Below, in pieces: positions 44,499 through 54,117 of a stretch of DNA of 64,000 nucleotides. Both the position numbers and the translations under genes were made by a program. The first letter of the stretch is position 1, and every line of letters starts with the position of its first letter. The notes beneath the pieces were generated by a model. It was not told where the DNA came from and ran no database searches. It worked only from the letters and a program-made list of their open reading frames with translations. Origin of the DNA: Pandoraea iniqua (GTDB lineage Bacteria; Pseudomonadota; Gammaproteobacteria; Burkholderiales; Burkholderiaceae); the NCBI RefSeq assembly GCF_902459685.1, contig NZ_CABPSF010000011.1:1-64000 (forward strand), given 5' to 3'.

Positions 44499-46721
44499 TC
44501 AGAAGTCGATACGCGCGTTCAGGCTGAGCGTACGCGGCGCCCCCACTTGGAGGTAGTTCTCTTGGTAATACGACCAGTAGCGGCGATCGGTCAGGTTCGT
44601 CACGTTGGCACGCAGGGTCACGAGCTTGCCATACATGCGCGTGCGGTAACCCACCCCGGCGTCGAGCAGTGCCGACGGGTTGATGTAATTCACGTTGCCC
44701 GAGTCGATCGCCATGCCACCGAGGTAGCGCACGCCAAACTGGAAGTACAGGCCCTGCACCGCCGGCACGCGCCAAGTGGCCTGAAAGGCGGCCTGCCAGT
44801 TCGGCGCACCGACGGCACGCTTGCCGTTCACGCCGGCGGCCGCGTTGACGTATTCCGAATTGAGCCCCATCACGCTGGCATCGAGCGTCAGGCTGCGCAA
44901 CACGTCGACCGAGCCGCCCAGTTCAACGCCCTGATAGCGCACCTTGCCGTCCTGCACAAAGTAGTTCGCGCTGTTGACGTACTCCGCCCCGCGCTCCACG
45001 CGGAACAGGGCCGCCGTTGCGCGCCAGCGCCCCTGATCCGTCTTCACGCCCACTTCGTACTGATGGCTCTTGATCGGGGCCATCTGCTGGTTGGCGTTCT
45101 TCGTCGTGCTGTCGGCCGTGCCGCCCTGCTCCAGCGATTCGACATAGCTGGTGTAGAACGTGAGATCGCTGCGCGGCGAGTACATCAACGCCACCGTCGG
45201 CGTGACCGGCGAGGCGTGGTACGTGGTAGCCGCCGCCGTTGCCGACGCATGCGCGATTTCGTCGTACGTCTGGTAACGCACACCGGCGAGCAGCGACCAC
45301 GAACCGTACGAGATACGGTCGCTTGCGAAGATCGCGCGTTGCGTCAGCTTGTCGTCACCGTACGTGCCGCCGCTGAAATTCACGTTGTTGGCCGAGTAGA
45401 TCGTCGGCGAGTACAGGTTGCCGTTGCCGACCACCACCTTCGGCGTGTTGACCGATTTGTTCGACAGCAGCACCAGATTGCTCGCCCCGACGACGATTTC
45501 GTGCGTGAGCGGCCCGGTCTTGAACTTGCCTTCGACCGTCGCCTGCACTTCGTCGAACTCGTAGCTGTGGTACTCGGCGCTGATGCGGTCCGAGTAGTCG
45601 CCCTTGTTGCTCGATAGGTAGTACTGGTCCTTCTTGTACTGACGCACCGAATCCGAATAACGATAGGCCACCTTGGCGACCCATTCCGGCGCGATCTTGT
45701 ACTGCACGCCGAGCGTGGCCATCTTGTAGGTCACGTCGGTGTAGGAGCCGTTGCTGTACAGCTTCGAGCGGCCCGAAATCGGATCGGGCACCGAGTACTT
45801 CGGGCTGGTGATGATGTCGACACCGCCCGACGTGCGGCGCTCTTGCCACATCGTGTCGAGCGTGACGGTCAGGTCATTGGTCAGGCGCGCGTCGAGGCCA
45901 AGGCCCACCGACGTGCGATTGATCTTGGCGCTGTCGGCGGCGGCGTTGCCTTCCTCGTGCACCGCGTTGAAGCGGAACCCGAAGCGGTCGTCCTTGCCGA
46001 AGCGCCCGCCCGTATCGAGGTGCTCCTTCCACACGCCGTCTTCCGACCAGCTCTGGTCATAACTCAACGTGAATTGCTCGGTCGCCCGCTTGGTCACGTA
46101 GTTGACGATACCGCCGGGGCTGCCGAAGCCGTACATGAAACCGGTCAGGCCCTTGAGCACTTCGATGCGGTCGAACATTTCCAGCGGCATTTCCACGCCA
46201 CGGTTCACGCTCGCCAGACCGTCGATCTTGTAGCCGTTAAGGTCGTCGAGCGGCAGGCCACGCACGGCGAGCGTGGCTGGGTGCGTGCTGTAGCTCGTGC
46301 TGATCGAGGTGACCGATGCGTCGTACTTGACCGCTTCCGAGAGGATGTTGGCCTGACGGTCTTCGATCTCTTCGCCGGACACCGATTTGATCGAGAACGG
46401 CGTTTCGATTTCCGGGTGATTGCCGAGTGCACCGGCGCTGGCGCTGCGCTTGAGGCTCGTGGGCGACGTGATCTGCGCGGCGGAGACATTCACTTCCGGC
46501 AGCGTGGCTTCGCTACCAGCCGCTGCCACTACGGTTGTGGCAGCGGCGTCTGCCTTTGCCTGCGCTTGGGCGGCGAGCGGCAACAAGCCAGCCAGACAGA
46601 GTCCGGCCGCGACGAGGCGCGCATACAGCGCCGAAGTATGGGGAGACACGCGTGAAGCGGAAAACGCGGTCGCGGGTGCAGTCTTGCGATGCGTCAGGCG
46701 TTGCGATAGATCGTGGCGCAT
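44499..46721 (-). CDS. TonB-dependent siderophore receptor
   Basis: 740 residues with a signal peptide (LVAAGLCLAGLLPLAAQAQAKA). The plug domain (ETPFSIKSVSGEEIEDRQANILSEAVKYDASV ... RGLPLDDLNGYKIDGL ... MPLEMFDRIEVLKGLTGFMYGFGSPGGIVNYVTKRA) is followed by a large beta barrel that ends LRANVTNLTDRRYWSYYQENYLQVGAPRTLSLNARIDF. The C-terminal phenylalanine and the LGDRR-like block are typical. It imports a ferric siderophore (FpvA/FhuA/hydroxamate class) across the outer membrane with TonB energy. The start at 46721 places the signal peptide correctly. Confidence 0.94.
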   Translation of the reverse strand: MRHDLSQRLTHRKTAPATAFSASRVSPHTSALYARLVAAGLCLAGLLPLAAQAQAKADAAATTVVAAAGSEATLPEVNVSAAQITSPTSLKRSASAGALGNHPEIETPFSIKSVSGEEIEDRQANILSEAVKYDASVTSISTSYSTHPATLAVRGLPLDDLNGYKIDGLASVNRGVEMPLEMFDRIEVLKGLTGFMYGFGSPGGIVNYVTKRATEQFTLSYDQSWSEDGVWKEHLDTGGRFGKDDRFGFRFNAVHEEGNAAADSAKINRTSVGLGLDARLTNDLTVTLDTMWQERRTSGGVDIITSPKYSVPDPISGRSKLYSNGSYTDVTYKMATLGVQYKIAPEWVAKVAYRYSDSVRQYKKDQYYLSSNKGDYSDRISAEYHSYEFDEVQATVEGKFKTGPLTHEIVVGASNLVLLSNKSVNTPKVVVGNGNLYSPTIYSANNVNFSGGTYGDDKLTQRAIFASDRISYGSWSLLAGVRYQTYDEIAHASATAAATTYHASPVTPTVALMYSPRSDLTFYTSYVESLEQGGTADSTTKNANQQMAPIKSHQYEVGVKTDQGRWRATAALFRVERGAEYVNSANYFVQDGKVRYQGVELGGSVDVLRSLTLDASVMGLNSEYVNAAAGVNGKRAVGAPNWQAAFQATWRVPAVQGLYFQFGVRYLGGMAIDSGNVNYINPSALLDAGVGYRTRMYGKLVTLRANVTNLTDRRYWSYYQENYLQVGAPRTLSLNARIDF

Positions 46722-46787
46722 GGTGATCGAAGTGGTGTGCGAAGGGTTGTGGTTATCTGGCAACCGGCTACGTTGGTGTTGCTGTTA

Positions 46788-46823
46788 GCACCGGTGCGGG
46801 CGCGCAAACGCCCCCACCGGTGC
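46788..46823. repeat. GC-rich hairpin between exbD and the receptor gene
   Basis: GCACCGGTGCGGGCG and CGCCCCCACCGGTGC pair with one mismatch around CGCAAA. It lacks a T-run, so it is more likely an mRNA-stability or processing hairpin than a terminator. Confidence 0.5.
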
Positions 46824-46935
46824 CGCAGCAGCGGCCGGTGTGCCTTATCGAAATAGGTGGAAATGGGTGGAACTCGGTGAATCTTTGCGAAGCCGCGCAC
46901 GAAGGCGCGAGATCTGGATTCCGGCCGTTGGGCCT

Positions 46936-47352
46936 TCAGCGTTTCGCCGCCTCGCTGACGAAACCGATCTTGGCGAGGCCGCCGGACTGCGCCGCCGACA
47001 TCACCTGCATGACGTCCTCGTAAGCCGTCTTGCGGTCGGCGCGCAGATGCAGTTCGGGTTGCGGCTGCGCACGGGCGGCATCGGCAATCAAGGCACGCAT
47101 GCCGTCGAGATCGACGACACGGTCGTTCCAGTGAATGACGCCCGTCGCATCGATCGCCACGTCGATCGTTTCCGGTTTGACTTCGGCGGGTGCCGACGCC
47201 GCGCGCGGCAGATCGATCTTCACGGCGTGTTGCAGGGCAGGCATCGTGATGATGAAGATCACGAGCAGCACCAGCATCACGTCCACCAGCGGCGTAGTGT
47301 TGATCTCAGGGTTGAAGTCGTCGTCGACGTCGTTATGCACGGCACCGGCCAT
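46936..47352 (-). CDS. exbD: biopolymer transport protein ExbD
   Basis: 138 residues: short cytosolic N terminus, one transmembrane helix (TPLVDVMLVLLVIFIITMPAL, with the functionally essential Asp in PLVDVML), and a periplasmic domain. Part of the TonB-ExbB-ExbD proton-driven energiser. Its start abuts the exbB stop. Confidence 0.95.
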   Translation of the reverse strand: MAGAVHNDVDDDFNPEINTTPLVDVMLVLLVIFIITMPALQHAVKIDLPRAASAPAEVKPETIDVAIDATGVIHWNDRVVDLDGMRALIADAARAQPQPELHLRADRKTAYEDVMQVMSAAQSGGLAKIGFVSEAAKR

Positions 47353-48135
47353 TTACGCGGCCTCCGGCATGGCTTCGCGACGGCGCGATTCCTTGGCCGT
47401 TGCGAGTGCCTTCACATCGGCGTCGGCACCGCCGTCGAGACGTTCACCGCCCTCCGGCAAACGCTGTCCGACGACGATCATGTCGTGCAGTTCGTAGATG
47501 AAGGCGGACAACGCGGCCACCGACGTCTTGTTGGCGCGCAGCAAGGCGTTGTAAGCCAGCGATGCGGGAATGGCGACGGCCAGACCGAGCGCGGTCATCA
47601 CGAGCGTTTCGCCGACCGGGCCGGCCACTTCACCGATGCTGGCCTGCCCCGACGCGCCGATGGTCATGAGCGCGTGATAAATCCCCCACACGGTACCGAA
47701 CAGACCGATGAACGGCGCGCTGGAACCGACCGTAGCCAGCACCGGCATACCGCTTTGCATGCGCACCTGACGGCGGGCAATACGCTCGCGCAGGGCACGA
47801 GTGAGCCAGTCGGACAACACAGGCGGCGTGCGTCCGGCGGCGGTGGCCTGATGGTGTTGCAGCGTGGCGTCCAGACTCGTATGCGCCAGTTCGACGAACG
47901 GGTTACCGCGCGCATCGCCGTCGAGCGTGGCGACACCGTCGCGCAGCGAGCCCGCCTTCCAGAACGCGCCGGTCGCCTGATCGGCCATGCGGCGCAGGCG
48001 CCAGTTGGCGAACGCCTTCGTCACGATGACGTACCACGACGCGACCGACATCACGAACAACAGCAGGGCGACGCCCTTGATCACGCCGTCGGCTTGCGCC
48101 CACAGTGTTTCGAATCCGAATTGAGGAGTTGCCAT
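47353..48135 (-). CDS. exbB: biopolymer transport protein ExbB
   Basis: 260 residues with three transmembrane segments (GVALLLFVMSVASWYVIVTKAF, GMPVLATVGSSAPFIGLFGTVWGIYHAL and VAGPVGETLVMTALGLAVAIPASLAYNALL). The last two carry the TolQ/ExbB motif. It forms the proton channel with ExbD. Confidence 0.95.
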   Translation of the reverse strand: MATPQFGFETLWAQADGVIKGVALLLFVMSVASWYVIVTKAFANWRLRRMADQATGAFWKAGSLRDGVATLDGDARGNPFVELAHTSLDATLQHHQATAAGRTPPVLSDWLTRALRERIARRQVRMQSGMPVLATVGSSAPFIGLFGTVWGIYHALMTIGASGQASIGEVAGPVGETLVMTALGLAVAIPASLAYNALLRANKTSVAALSAFIYELHDMIVVGQRLPEGGERLDGGADADVKALATAKESRRREAMPEAA

Positions 48136-48171
48136 AAAAGCCTCGGTAAAAAATTGGCGGGTCAGGTGGGA

Positions 48172-48897
48172 TCAGGTGTCGAGCGAAAAACGCAGCGGCA
48201 CGATCACATAGACGGCTTGCGGCTTGCCGTCCTCGGTATAGGGTTTGAACACGGCGTGCTGCACGGCGCGAATGCCGGCCGCATCGAGTGCGGCAGAGCC
48301 GGACGACTGGCGCACCGTGATTTCACGCGGCAGTCCGTCGGCACCGACGAGTACGCGCACCGTCACGACGCCCTCCTCGCCCATGCGACGCGACGACTCC
48401 GGATAGGTGAGCACCGGGGCTCGCAGATACTGCACGCCGTGCGTGATGGTGTGCGGCGTCGCAGGAACCACGGGTGACGGCGTTGCTGCCGGTGCGGCTG
48501 CGGCGCTCGGCGCGGCCGTGGCCGGGGCTGCCGGTGTCGGGTCAGTCGCCGGAGTACTTGGCGCGGGTTCGCTTTTCGGCGACGGGGCGACCGGGCGCGG
48601 TGTTGCCTTCGGCGTGACTTGTGGCTTCGGTTGCGGCTTCTGGGGTTGCGGCTGCGGCTGCGATTGCGATTGCGTGACGGCAGGCGCCGGCGTGTCTTGG
48701 ACGAGCGTGGCGTAGATGGGCGCAGGCGGCGTGATCACCGTCGGTTCGCTATGCCATTGCAGTGCGAGAACGAGTGCCACGACGTGCAATGCGATCACGC
48801 CAACCAATCGCAGCGCTTGCGAAGCACGCGGCGCTACCAACCAACTGGGCAGCGCCGGAACTTGCAGCAGCGGCATTGCGCCATTCGCTCCAGACAT
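48172..48897 (-). CDS. tonB: energy transducer TonB
   Basis: 241 residues. One N-terminal transmembrane helix (LRLVGVIALHVVALVLAL), a long Pro/Lys/Ala/Gln-rich spacer (QSQSQPQPQPQKPQPKPQ), and a C-terminal TonB domain (YPESSRRMGEEGVVTVRVLVGADGLPREITVRQSSGSAALDAAGIRAVQHAVFKP). GGAG lies 6 nt before the ATG. It is first in the iron-uptake cluster. Confidence 0.95.
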   Translation of the reverse strand: MSGANGAMPLLQVPALPSWLVAPRASQALRLVGVIALHVVALVLALQWHSEPTVITPPAPIYATLVQDTPAPAVTQSQSQPQPQPQKPQPKPQVTPKATPRPVAPSPKSEPAPSTPATDPTPAAPATAAPSAAAAPAATPSPVVPATPHTITHGVQYLRAPVLTYPESSRRMGEEGVVTVRVLVGADGLPREITVRQSSGSAALDAAGIRAVQHAVFKPYTEDGKPQAVYVIVPLRFSLDT

Positions 48898-48963
48898 CGA
48901 ACTCTCCTTGTGCGTCTTGGCAGACGCAGGTCATCAACGGCACCGAATCTCCTTCCGTGTTTT

Positions 48964-48990
48964 TGCAAATCATTTGCACACGTGTGCAAA
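48964..48990. promoter_or_regulatory. overlapping palindromes upstream of tonB, candidate Fur operator
   Basis: TGCAAATCATTTGCA is a perfect 7-1-7 palindrome of the Fur-box type (48964-48978), and it overlaps a second perfect palindrome TTTGCACACGTGTGCAAA (48973-48990). They are 67-93 nt upstream of the tonB ATG, so repression by iron is likely. The rest of the 290-nt gap (48898-49188) shows no gene. Confidence 0.6.
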
Positions 48991-49188
48991 ACGACGCAGA
49001 AGAAATGCGATTCGGACAACGAGACGAAGTGTAGAAATTCAGTGTGACCTCACCGTGACATGGCTGGCCGTGGTTAGTGAATTTTTCGTGTCGTCCGGAC
49101 ATCGTTCGCATGGGGTCTGTCGTCGTCTTGCTCACGCGGGAAATTGCAATCGAATGCAATCGCGGTGAAATCAATGCCGTGAAAACGA

Positions 49189-50124
49189 TTAATCAGGAGA
49201 TGCCGAATGGCGCTGCGTCGATGCATTCACCACATCGTCCAGCGTGTTGTATAGCGTCTTACTGGAAGCGAGAATCGGGTTGCCGCGCGTGAGTCCATCG
49301 TCGGCGAGAAAGTCGCTGACCTGCCCGCCGGCTTCCTGCACGAGCACGATACCGGCCAGACAATCCCATGCATGAATATGCGGCTCGTAGTAGCCGATGA
49401 GCCGTCCCGCTGCGGTGTACGCCATCATCAGCGCGCCCGAGCCGATGCGCACGAACATGCCGCCACGTGCAAGCCAGCCGTCGAGAAACGCCAGAAAGTC
49501 AGTTCGGTCTACGCGATGCGATACGCCGACACCCAGCACGCCTCGTGTCGGCGCAGTCACATCGGCGACGTGCAACGGTGTGCTGACGCGAAGCACATCA
49601 GGCTCACCGCCATTGGGCAAGCGCGGCGTTGAGGTGCTAGCCATCACCGCGTTATCGACAAAAGCGCCGCGCGCCGTTGCGCCGTGAAACAGTTCGTCGG
49701 CGTTCGGATCGTAGATCGCGCCGATGGCCGGCACGCCATCGACGATGACGGCGATGGAGACACACCACGCGTGCATGCCGTGCAGAAAACAAGCGGTGCC
49801 GTCGATCGGATCGACCACCCACGTGACACGTGACGGCGCGGGCATGTTGCCTGCGGCTGCGCTTTCTTCGCCGAGGAAGGCGTCCGTCGGAAACGCGGCG
49901 GCTACGCGCTCACGCACCAGTTGCTCGATAGCGCGATCGGCCACGCTCACGACATCCTGCACGCCCTTGTATTCCACCGTCAGGGCGTCGCGCGTGCGAA
50001 ACATGGCGAGTGCGCGCAGTCCGGCTTCACGGGCGATGACTTGGGCGAGTTGATAGCGCGCATCGAGGGTGTCGTTGTTGCCGATGTTTTCCGACGATGC
50101 CATTTGACGTTCGGTGCCGGTCAT
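49189..50124 (-). CDS. inositol monophosphatase family protein
   Basis: 311 residues, Li-sensitive Mg-dependent phosphatase fold. Metal ligands are visible in FLGEES (Glu), VVDPIDGTACFLHGMHAW (D-P-I-D-G-T, near residue 105) and HAWDCLAGIVLVQEAGG (W-D). It hydrolyses inositol, sugar or nucleotide phosphates. The start overlaps the ATPase stop by 4 nt, so it is co-expressed with the transporter and may act on the imported compound. The upstream frame MTGTERQMASSENIG may be leader-like; the ATG at 50124 is set by the overlap. Confidence 0.9.
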   Translation of the reverse strand: MTGTERQMASSENIGNNDTLDARYQLAQVIAREAGLRALAMFRTRDALTVEYKGVQDVVSVADRAIEQLVRERVAAAFPTDAFLGEESAAAGNMPAPSRVTWVVDPIDGTACFLHGMHAWCVSIAVIVDGVPAIGAIYDPNADELFHGATARGAFVDNAVMASTSTPRLPNGGEPDVLRVSTPLHVADVTAPTRGVLGVGVSHRVDRTDFLAFLDGWLARGGMFVRIGSGALMMAYTAAGRLIGYYEPHIHAWDCLAGIVLVQEAGGQVSDFLADDGLTRGNPILASSKTLYNTLDDVVNASTQRHSASPD

Positions 50125-51233
50125 TGGGCGACTCCTACGATAGCGGCGCCGCGCGCATGCAAGCCAACGGCGACGCGCGTGCCGACGGGGAACGGGGGTT
50201 CGAATTGATGTGACAAGACTACGAGGTCTCCTGCGGAGGTTTGAACGAAGTACTGCGTGGCGCGCCCCAGATAGGTGGCGCGCCGGATTTCACCGATGGG
50301 ACCGTGCAGCGCGTCGGCACGGTCTTCGGTATGGGGGACGGCCTGCAACGTCAACGCTTCCGGCCGGATGGCGACGCGAGCGTTAATCAACGCCGGTCCG
50401 TCATAGGGCAGCGTCAGCGGCAGGCCATGGAAATCGCATTGCGCGTGGCCATCGCGCTGTTCGGTGACGGGCAGATCGATCAGGTTGGCGTTGCTGATGA
50501 ATGTCGCGACGAATGCGTCGGCAGGCTGCTCGACAAGCGTGCGCGGCGCATCTTGCTGGGCAATTCGTCCGTCGTGCATGACGACGACCTGATCGCTGAT
50601 GGCAAGGGCTTCTTCCTGATCGTGCGTGACGTAGACGACCGTCAAGCCGAGTTGTGTCTGAAGATCGCGAATGTCTTCTCGTACTCGCACGCGCAGACGC
50701 GCATCGAGATTCGACAGCGGTTCGTCGAACAGCATCACTTCCGGTTCGAGCACCAGCGCGCGTGCGACGGCTACACGTTGTTGCTGTCCACCCGACAGTT
50801 CGGACGGCATGCGTTGCGCCATGGAAGCGAGGCCGACACGCGTCAACGACTCGAAGACGCGTTCGCGCAGTTCCTGCTGGGGCACGCGCGTGACCGTGAG
50901 GCCATAGGCCACGTTCTCGAACACGCTCATGTGCGGGAACAGCGCGTACGACTGGAACACCATGCTCACGTCACGATCGCGCGCGCCAAGGCGAGTCACG
51001 TCGCGGCCGCCGAGCGTAATGCGTCCCGCGTCGGGTAACTCAAGCCCTGCGATCAGGCGCAGCGTTGTCGTCTTGCCGCAGCCGCTCGGTCCTAGCAGCG
51101 TCGTCAGCGTGCCCGGCGCCACGGTGAAAGACAGATCGGGAATGGCGACATGTGTGCCCCATCCTTTACGGACGTTTTCAAAGGCAAGCGCGCCGCGCGA
51201 CGTGGACGTGGATGCGGATTGGTTTGCTTTCAT
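50121..51233 (-). CDS. ABC transporter ATPase (Fe3+/spermidine/phosphonate-type)
   Basis: 370 residues. Walker A LGPSGCGKTTTLRL, Q-loop VFQSYALFPHMSVFENVAYGL, signature LSGGQQQRVAVARAL, Walker B VMLFDEPLSNLDARLR, and a C-terminal TOBE-like domain of about 120 residues (VAIRPEALTL). This is the CUT1/FbpC-PotA type with a regulatory tail. It starts 4 nt inside the permease stop and shares the transcript with the permease and the binding protein. Confidence 0.93.
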   Translation of the reverse strand: MKANQSASTSTSRGALAFENVRKGWGTHVAIPDLSFTVAPGTLTTLLGPSGCGKTTTLRLIAGLELPDAGRITLGGRDVTRLGARDRDVSMVFQSYALFPHMSVFENVAYGLTVTRVPQQELRERVFESLTRVGLASMAQRMPSELSGGQQQRVAVARALVLEPEVMLFDEPLSNLDARLRVRVREDIRDLQTQLGLTVVYVTHDQEEALAISDQVVVMHDGRIAQQDAPRTLVEQPADAFVATFISNANLIDLPVTEQRDGHAQCDFHGLPLTLPYDGPALINARVAIRPEALTLQAVPHTEDRADALHGPIGEIRRATYLGRATQYFVQTSAGDLVVLSHQFEPPFPVGTRVAVGLHARGAAIVGVAQ

Positions 51234-53050
51234 GCGAGTGATTTCCGGCCAATGCGTGGCGTGTTGCCAAGACCCTCTGGCGTCGATTCAACCGCCAATG
51301 CCATTGATCGTGTGCGTTTGGTTTCGCTAACGCGCAGCGTGGTTTCCAACGAGACGACGATGATGAACAAGGAGACAACCAGCACACCGGCATACGCCAG
51401 CGCCGGGCCGTAGCTGCCATTCGAGATGAGACCGATCAGGTAAGTCGTCGCGAGATCATGGTCGGCGCTCACGAGGAACACGACGGCACTCACCGCCGTC
51501 GCAGCGCGCACGAAACCGTAGATCAGCGCCGCCGCACAAGCGGGGCGCAGCAGCGGCAGCAGCACACGGCGCAGTGTCGTCCAGCTACCGGCGCGCAATG
51601 TGGCCGATGCTTCATCCAGACTCGGATCGATCTGTGCCAGCGCGCCGACGGTCGTGCGCAAGCCCATCGGCATGTTCCGGAACAGGAATGACAGCACGAG
51701 GATCGCGCCGGTGCCGGTGAGCGCCAGCGGTGCGGCGTTGAACGTCTGCGCGTAGGCAAGCCCGATCACAGTGCCCGGAATCGCGAACGCGGCGACGAGC
51801 GCGCCCTCAAGCCAGCGGCGGCCGGCAAATTGACGACGTGCGATCAGCCAGCCACCGAACACGGCGGCGACGGCGGTCAGCGGTGCGGCAATCGCCGACA
51901 GGCGCAGGGTTTCCAGTGCGGACGGCCATGCCTGCCCGGTGAGTGATATCGAGCCGTCTTCCATGGCGACGCCGAATACATCTGTCAAGTGAGCCAGCGT
52001 CCAATGAAAATCGACGCCCCACAGCGTGACGAAGCCGCCGGCCAGCAACGTGCCGTAGGCGGCCAGCGTCAGCAGGCACCAAGGGGTGACGAGCGCCGAC
52101 AGTGACCACGAGAGCCGCGCGTCGAGCGGTGCAGCGCGCCCGCCGCCGCCCTTGCCGTTCACGGCGACATAGCTGCGCTCGCCGAGCCACCGTCGTTGCA
52201 GGGCGAACGCCCCCAACGCCATCAGCAGCAGCCAGACGGCGAGCGCGGCGGCGCGGCCGGGATCTTGTTCGGCACCGACGACTGCGAAGTACAGATCGGA
52301 CGACAGCACGCGGAAGTTGCCACCCAGCACCAGCGGATTACCGAAGTCGGCGAGGCTTTCGATGAAGCACAGCAGCAGCGCGTTGGCGAGGCCGGGACGC
52401 ATCATCGGCCACGTCACGGTGCGGAAGGTCTGCCAATGCGTTGCCCTTAGGGTCGCGGCGGCCTCTTCCAGCACAGCAGGCAAGCGCTGCACGACACCCA
52501 GCACCGTGAGGAATGCGACCGGCGTGAAGGCCAGACACTGCGCCAGCCAGAGGCCCAGCGGACCATACAACCAGCGTCCGGGCGTTACACCGAGCCAATC
52601 GGCCACAGCCTGTGTGATCGCGCCGTTTCTGCCGAGCAGCAGAATCAGTGCGAGACCTACGGCAAACGGCGGCGTGATGGCAGGCAACATCGCAACGCCA
52701 CGCAACAACGCCGCGCCGGTGCGCGAGCGCGTCAGTGCGCTACGTGTGGCGAGCAACGCCAGTGCGGCGCCAAGGATCGTTGATGTCGCGGCGGAGGCGA
52801 TGCCCAGCGCAATGCTGTGCCAGCCACTGCCGCATGCCCCGGCGCCGCGCACGCAGCCCAGCCGCCACACGTCGGGCGCCAGCGTGGCCCACGCGGCGGG
52901 CAGATCGCCCCCGGCGTTACGCCATGCCGGCACCAGCGAAAAGAAGCTGTTCGCGAGCGGCCACGCCACGAAAACGCCCAGCGCCAGTACCGTGGCAATG
53001 AGCACGCCGCGCGTAAAGCCGTCGTGCGGCAGCTTAGCGAGCGTGGGCAT
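51230..53050 (-). CDS. ABC transporter permease, fused double domain
   Basis: 606 residues. Two BPD transmembrane domains in one protein, as in FbpB: each half has a recognisable EAA loop (LEEAAATLRATHWQTFRTVTWPMMRPG and LDEASATLRAGSWTTLRRVLLPLLRPA). The start at 53050 follows the binding-protein stop at 53034 by overlap, and MPTLAKLPHDG precedes the first helix. It forms the inner-membrane channel. Confidence 0.92.
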   Translation of the reverse strand: MPTLAKLPHDGFTRGVLIATVLALGVFVAWPLANSFFSLVPAWRNAGGDLPAAWATLAPDVWRLGCVRGAGACGSGWHSIALGIASAATSTILGAALALLATRSALTRSRTGAALLRGVAMLPAITPPFAVGLALILLLGRNGAITQAVADWLGVTPGRWLYGPLGLWLAQCLAFTPVAFLTVLGVVQRLPAVLEEAAATLRATHWQTFRTVTWPMMRPGLANALLLCFIESLADFGNPLVLGGNFRVLSSDLYFAVVGAEQDPGRAAALAVWLLLMALGAFALQRRWLGERSYVAVNGKGGGGRAAPLDARLSWSLSALVTPWCLLTLAAYGTLLAGGFVTLWGVDFHWTLAHLTDVFGVAMEDGSISLTGQAWPSALETLRLSAIAAPLTAVAAVFGGWLIARRQFAGRRWLEGALVAAFAIPGTVIGLAYAQTFNAAPLALTGTGAILVLSFLFRNMPMGLRTTVGALAQIDPSLDEASATLRAGSWTTLRRVLLPLLRPACAAALIYGFVRAATAVSAVVFLVSADHDLATTYLIGLISNGSYGPALAYAGVLVVSLFIIVVSLETTLRVSETKRTRSMALAVESTPEGLGNTPRIGRKSLA

Positions 53051-54116
53051 AGATTTCTGTGTTCCAGCGCTGCAACAGACGCTTGCGCGTCGCCGGGTCG
53101 CCAAATCGCGCGGCATCGTAGTCGATCAACTTGATGCTGGACGGCTGCGGGGCCAGTTTCGGCACGGCGGCATCGCGGTTCGACGGCATTTGGTAAGCGT
53201 GCGCCTGCTCTGCCAGCGCCTGAACATCGGCACGCAGCGCGAACTCGTAGAACTGCTTGGCCAGCACCGGGTGCGCTGCACCGGCGATCAGGCTCATGCC
53301 ACCGATTTCGAAACCGGTGCCTTCGCACGGCGCGACGGTATCGATGTCGAAGCCAGCCACGCGTTGCTTTACGAGGTCGTGCAGGAATTCGATAGCGATG
53401 CTGGCTTCGCCGCGCGACGCCGCTTCGCCCGGCGCGACGCCGGTTGCCGTGTACTGGCTGACGTTGGTGTTGAGCGCGCGAAGGTAGCGGAACGCTTCGT
53501 CTTCGCCCATCAGTTGCACGAGCGTGGCGAGCGCCACGTAGGCTGTGCCGGAAGCGTTCGGATTCGCGATCTGGATCTCGCCCTTCCACGCAGGCGAGAG
53601 AAGATCGCGCCAGCATTTCGGCGGTTCAAGACGGCGCTTGCGCAGCTCTGCGGCGTTGTAGCCGATGCCGAGCAGCCCCTGATAAACACCGACGGTGCGG
53701 TCGCGGCCGGTCTGTGCGAAACGCTGCGCCCACGGCTGCAACTGTGCCAATGCCGGGGAGCGGTAGGCCTGCGTCAGCCCCTCGAATGCGGCTTGCAGAT
53801 GCGAGTCGCCGGAGCCCGCCCACCATATGTCGAACTGCGGGCGCGCGCGCTGAGCGGTCAGCAACGCGAGCGCTTCGCCGGCGCTCTTGCGGATCATGGC
53901 GACGCCGACGCCGGTCTCCTTCTCGAAGCGCTTCTTCATCAACTGACACCATTCGAGATCTGCCGAGCAAAGCAGGCTCAGGCGATCGGCGGCGTGGGCC
54001 GTCGATGGCGGGAGCATCGCGGCGACGCCGACGACGCTCAGCACGGCAGCCACCGACCCGCGAGCGGCGCGCAGCAGACGCGATGTCAGGCCGATGCGTA
54101 CGCGGTGTTTTTTCAC
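53034..54116 (-). CDS. ABC transporter substrate-binding protein (AfuA/FbpA-like)
   Basis: 360 residues with a signal peptide (VKKHRVRIGLTSRLLRAARG ... MLPPSTAHAA). The mature protein has the ABC binding protein type 2 fold: LSLLCSADLEWCQLMKKRFEKETGVGVAMIRKSAGEALALLTAQ, QFDIWWAGSGDSHLQAA and QGLLGIGYNAAELRKRRLEPPKCWRDLLSPAWKGEI. Its closest recognisable relatives are the AfuA/FbpA and 2-aminoethylphosphonate-type proteins. The substrate is not certain. A GTG at 54116 is preferred over an ATG at 54173 because it starts the signal peptide, and a LacI-type operator sits directly before it. Confidence 0.82.
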   Translation of the reverse strand: MKKHRVRIGLTSRLLRAARGSVAAVLSVVGVAAMLPPSTAHAADRLSLLCSADLEWCQLMKKRFEKETGVGVAMIRKSAGEALALLTAQRARPQFDIWWAGSGDSHLQAAFEGLTQAYRSPALAQLQPWAQRFAQTGRDRTVGVYQGLLGIGYNAAELRKRRLEPPKCWRDLLSPAWKGEIQIANPNASGTAYVALATLVQLMGEDEAFRYLRALNTNVSQYTATGVAPGEAASRGEASIAIEFLHDLVKQRVAGFDIDTVAPCEGTGFEIGGMSLIAGAAHPVLAKQFYEFALRADVQALAEQAHAYQMPSNRDAAVPKLAPQPSSIKLIDYDAARFGDPATRKRLLQRWNTEIYAHAR

Positions 54117-54117
54117 G

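Noticed and set aside
46788-46823. Terminator between exbD and the receptor gene
   Set aside because: Strong stem but no T-run on the transcribed strand, so kept only as a hairpin.
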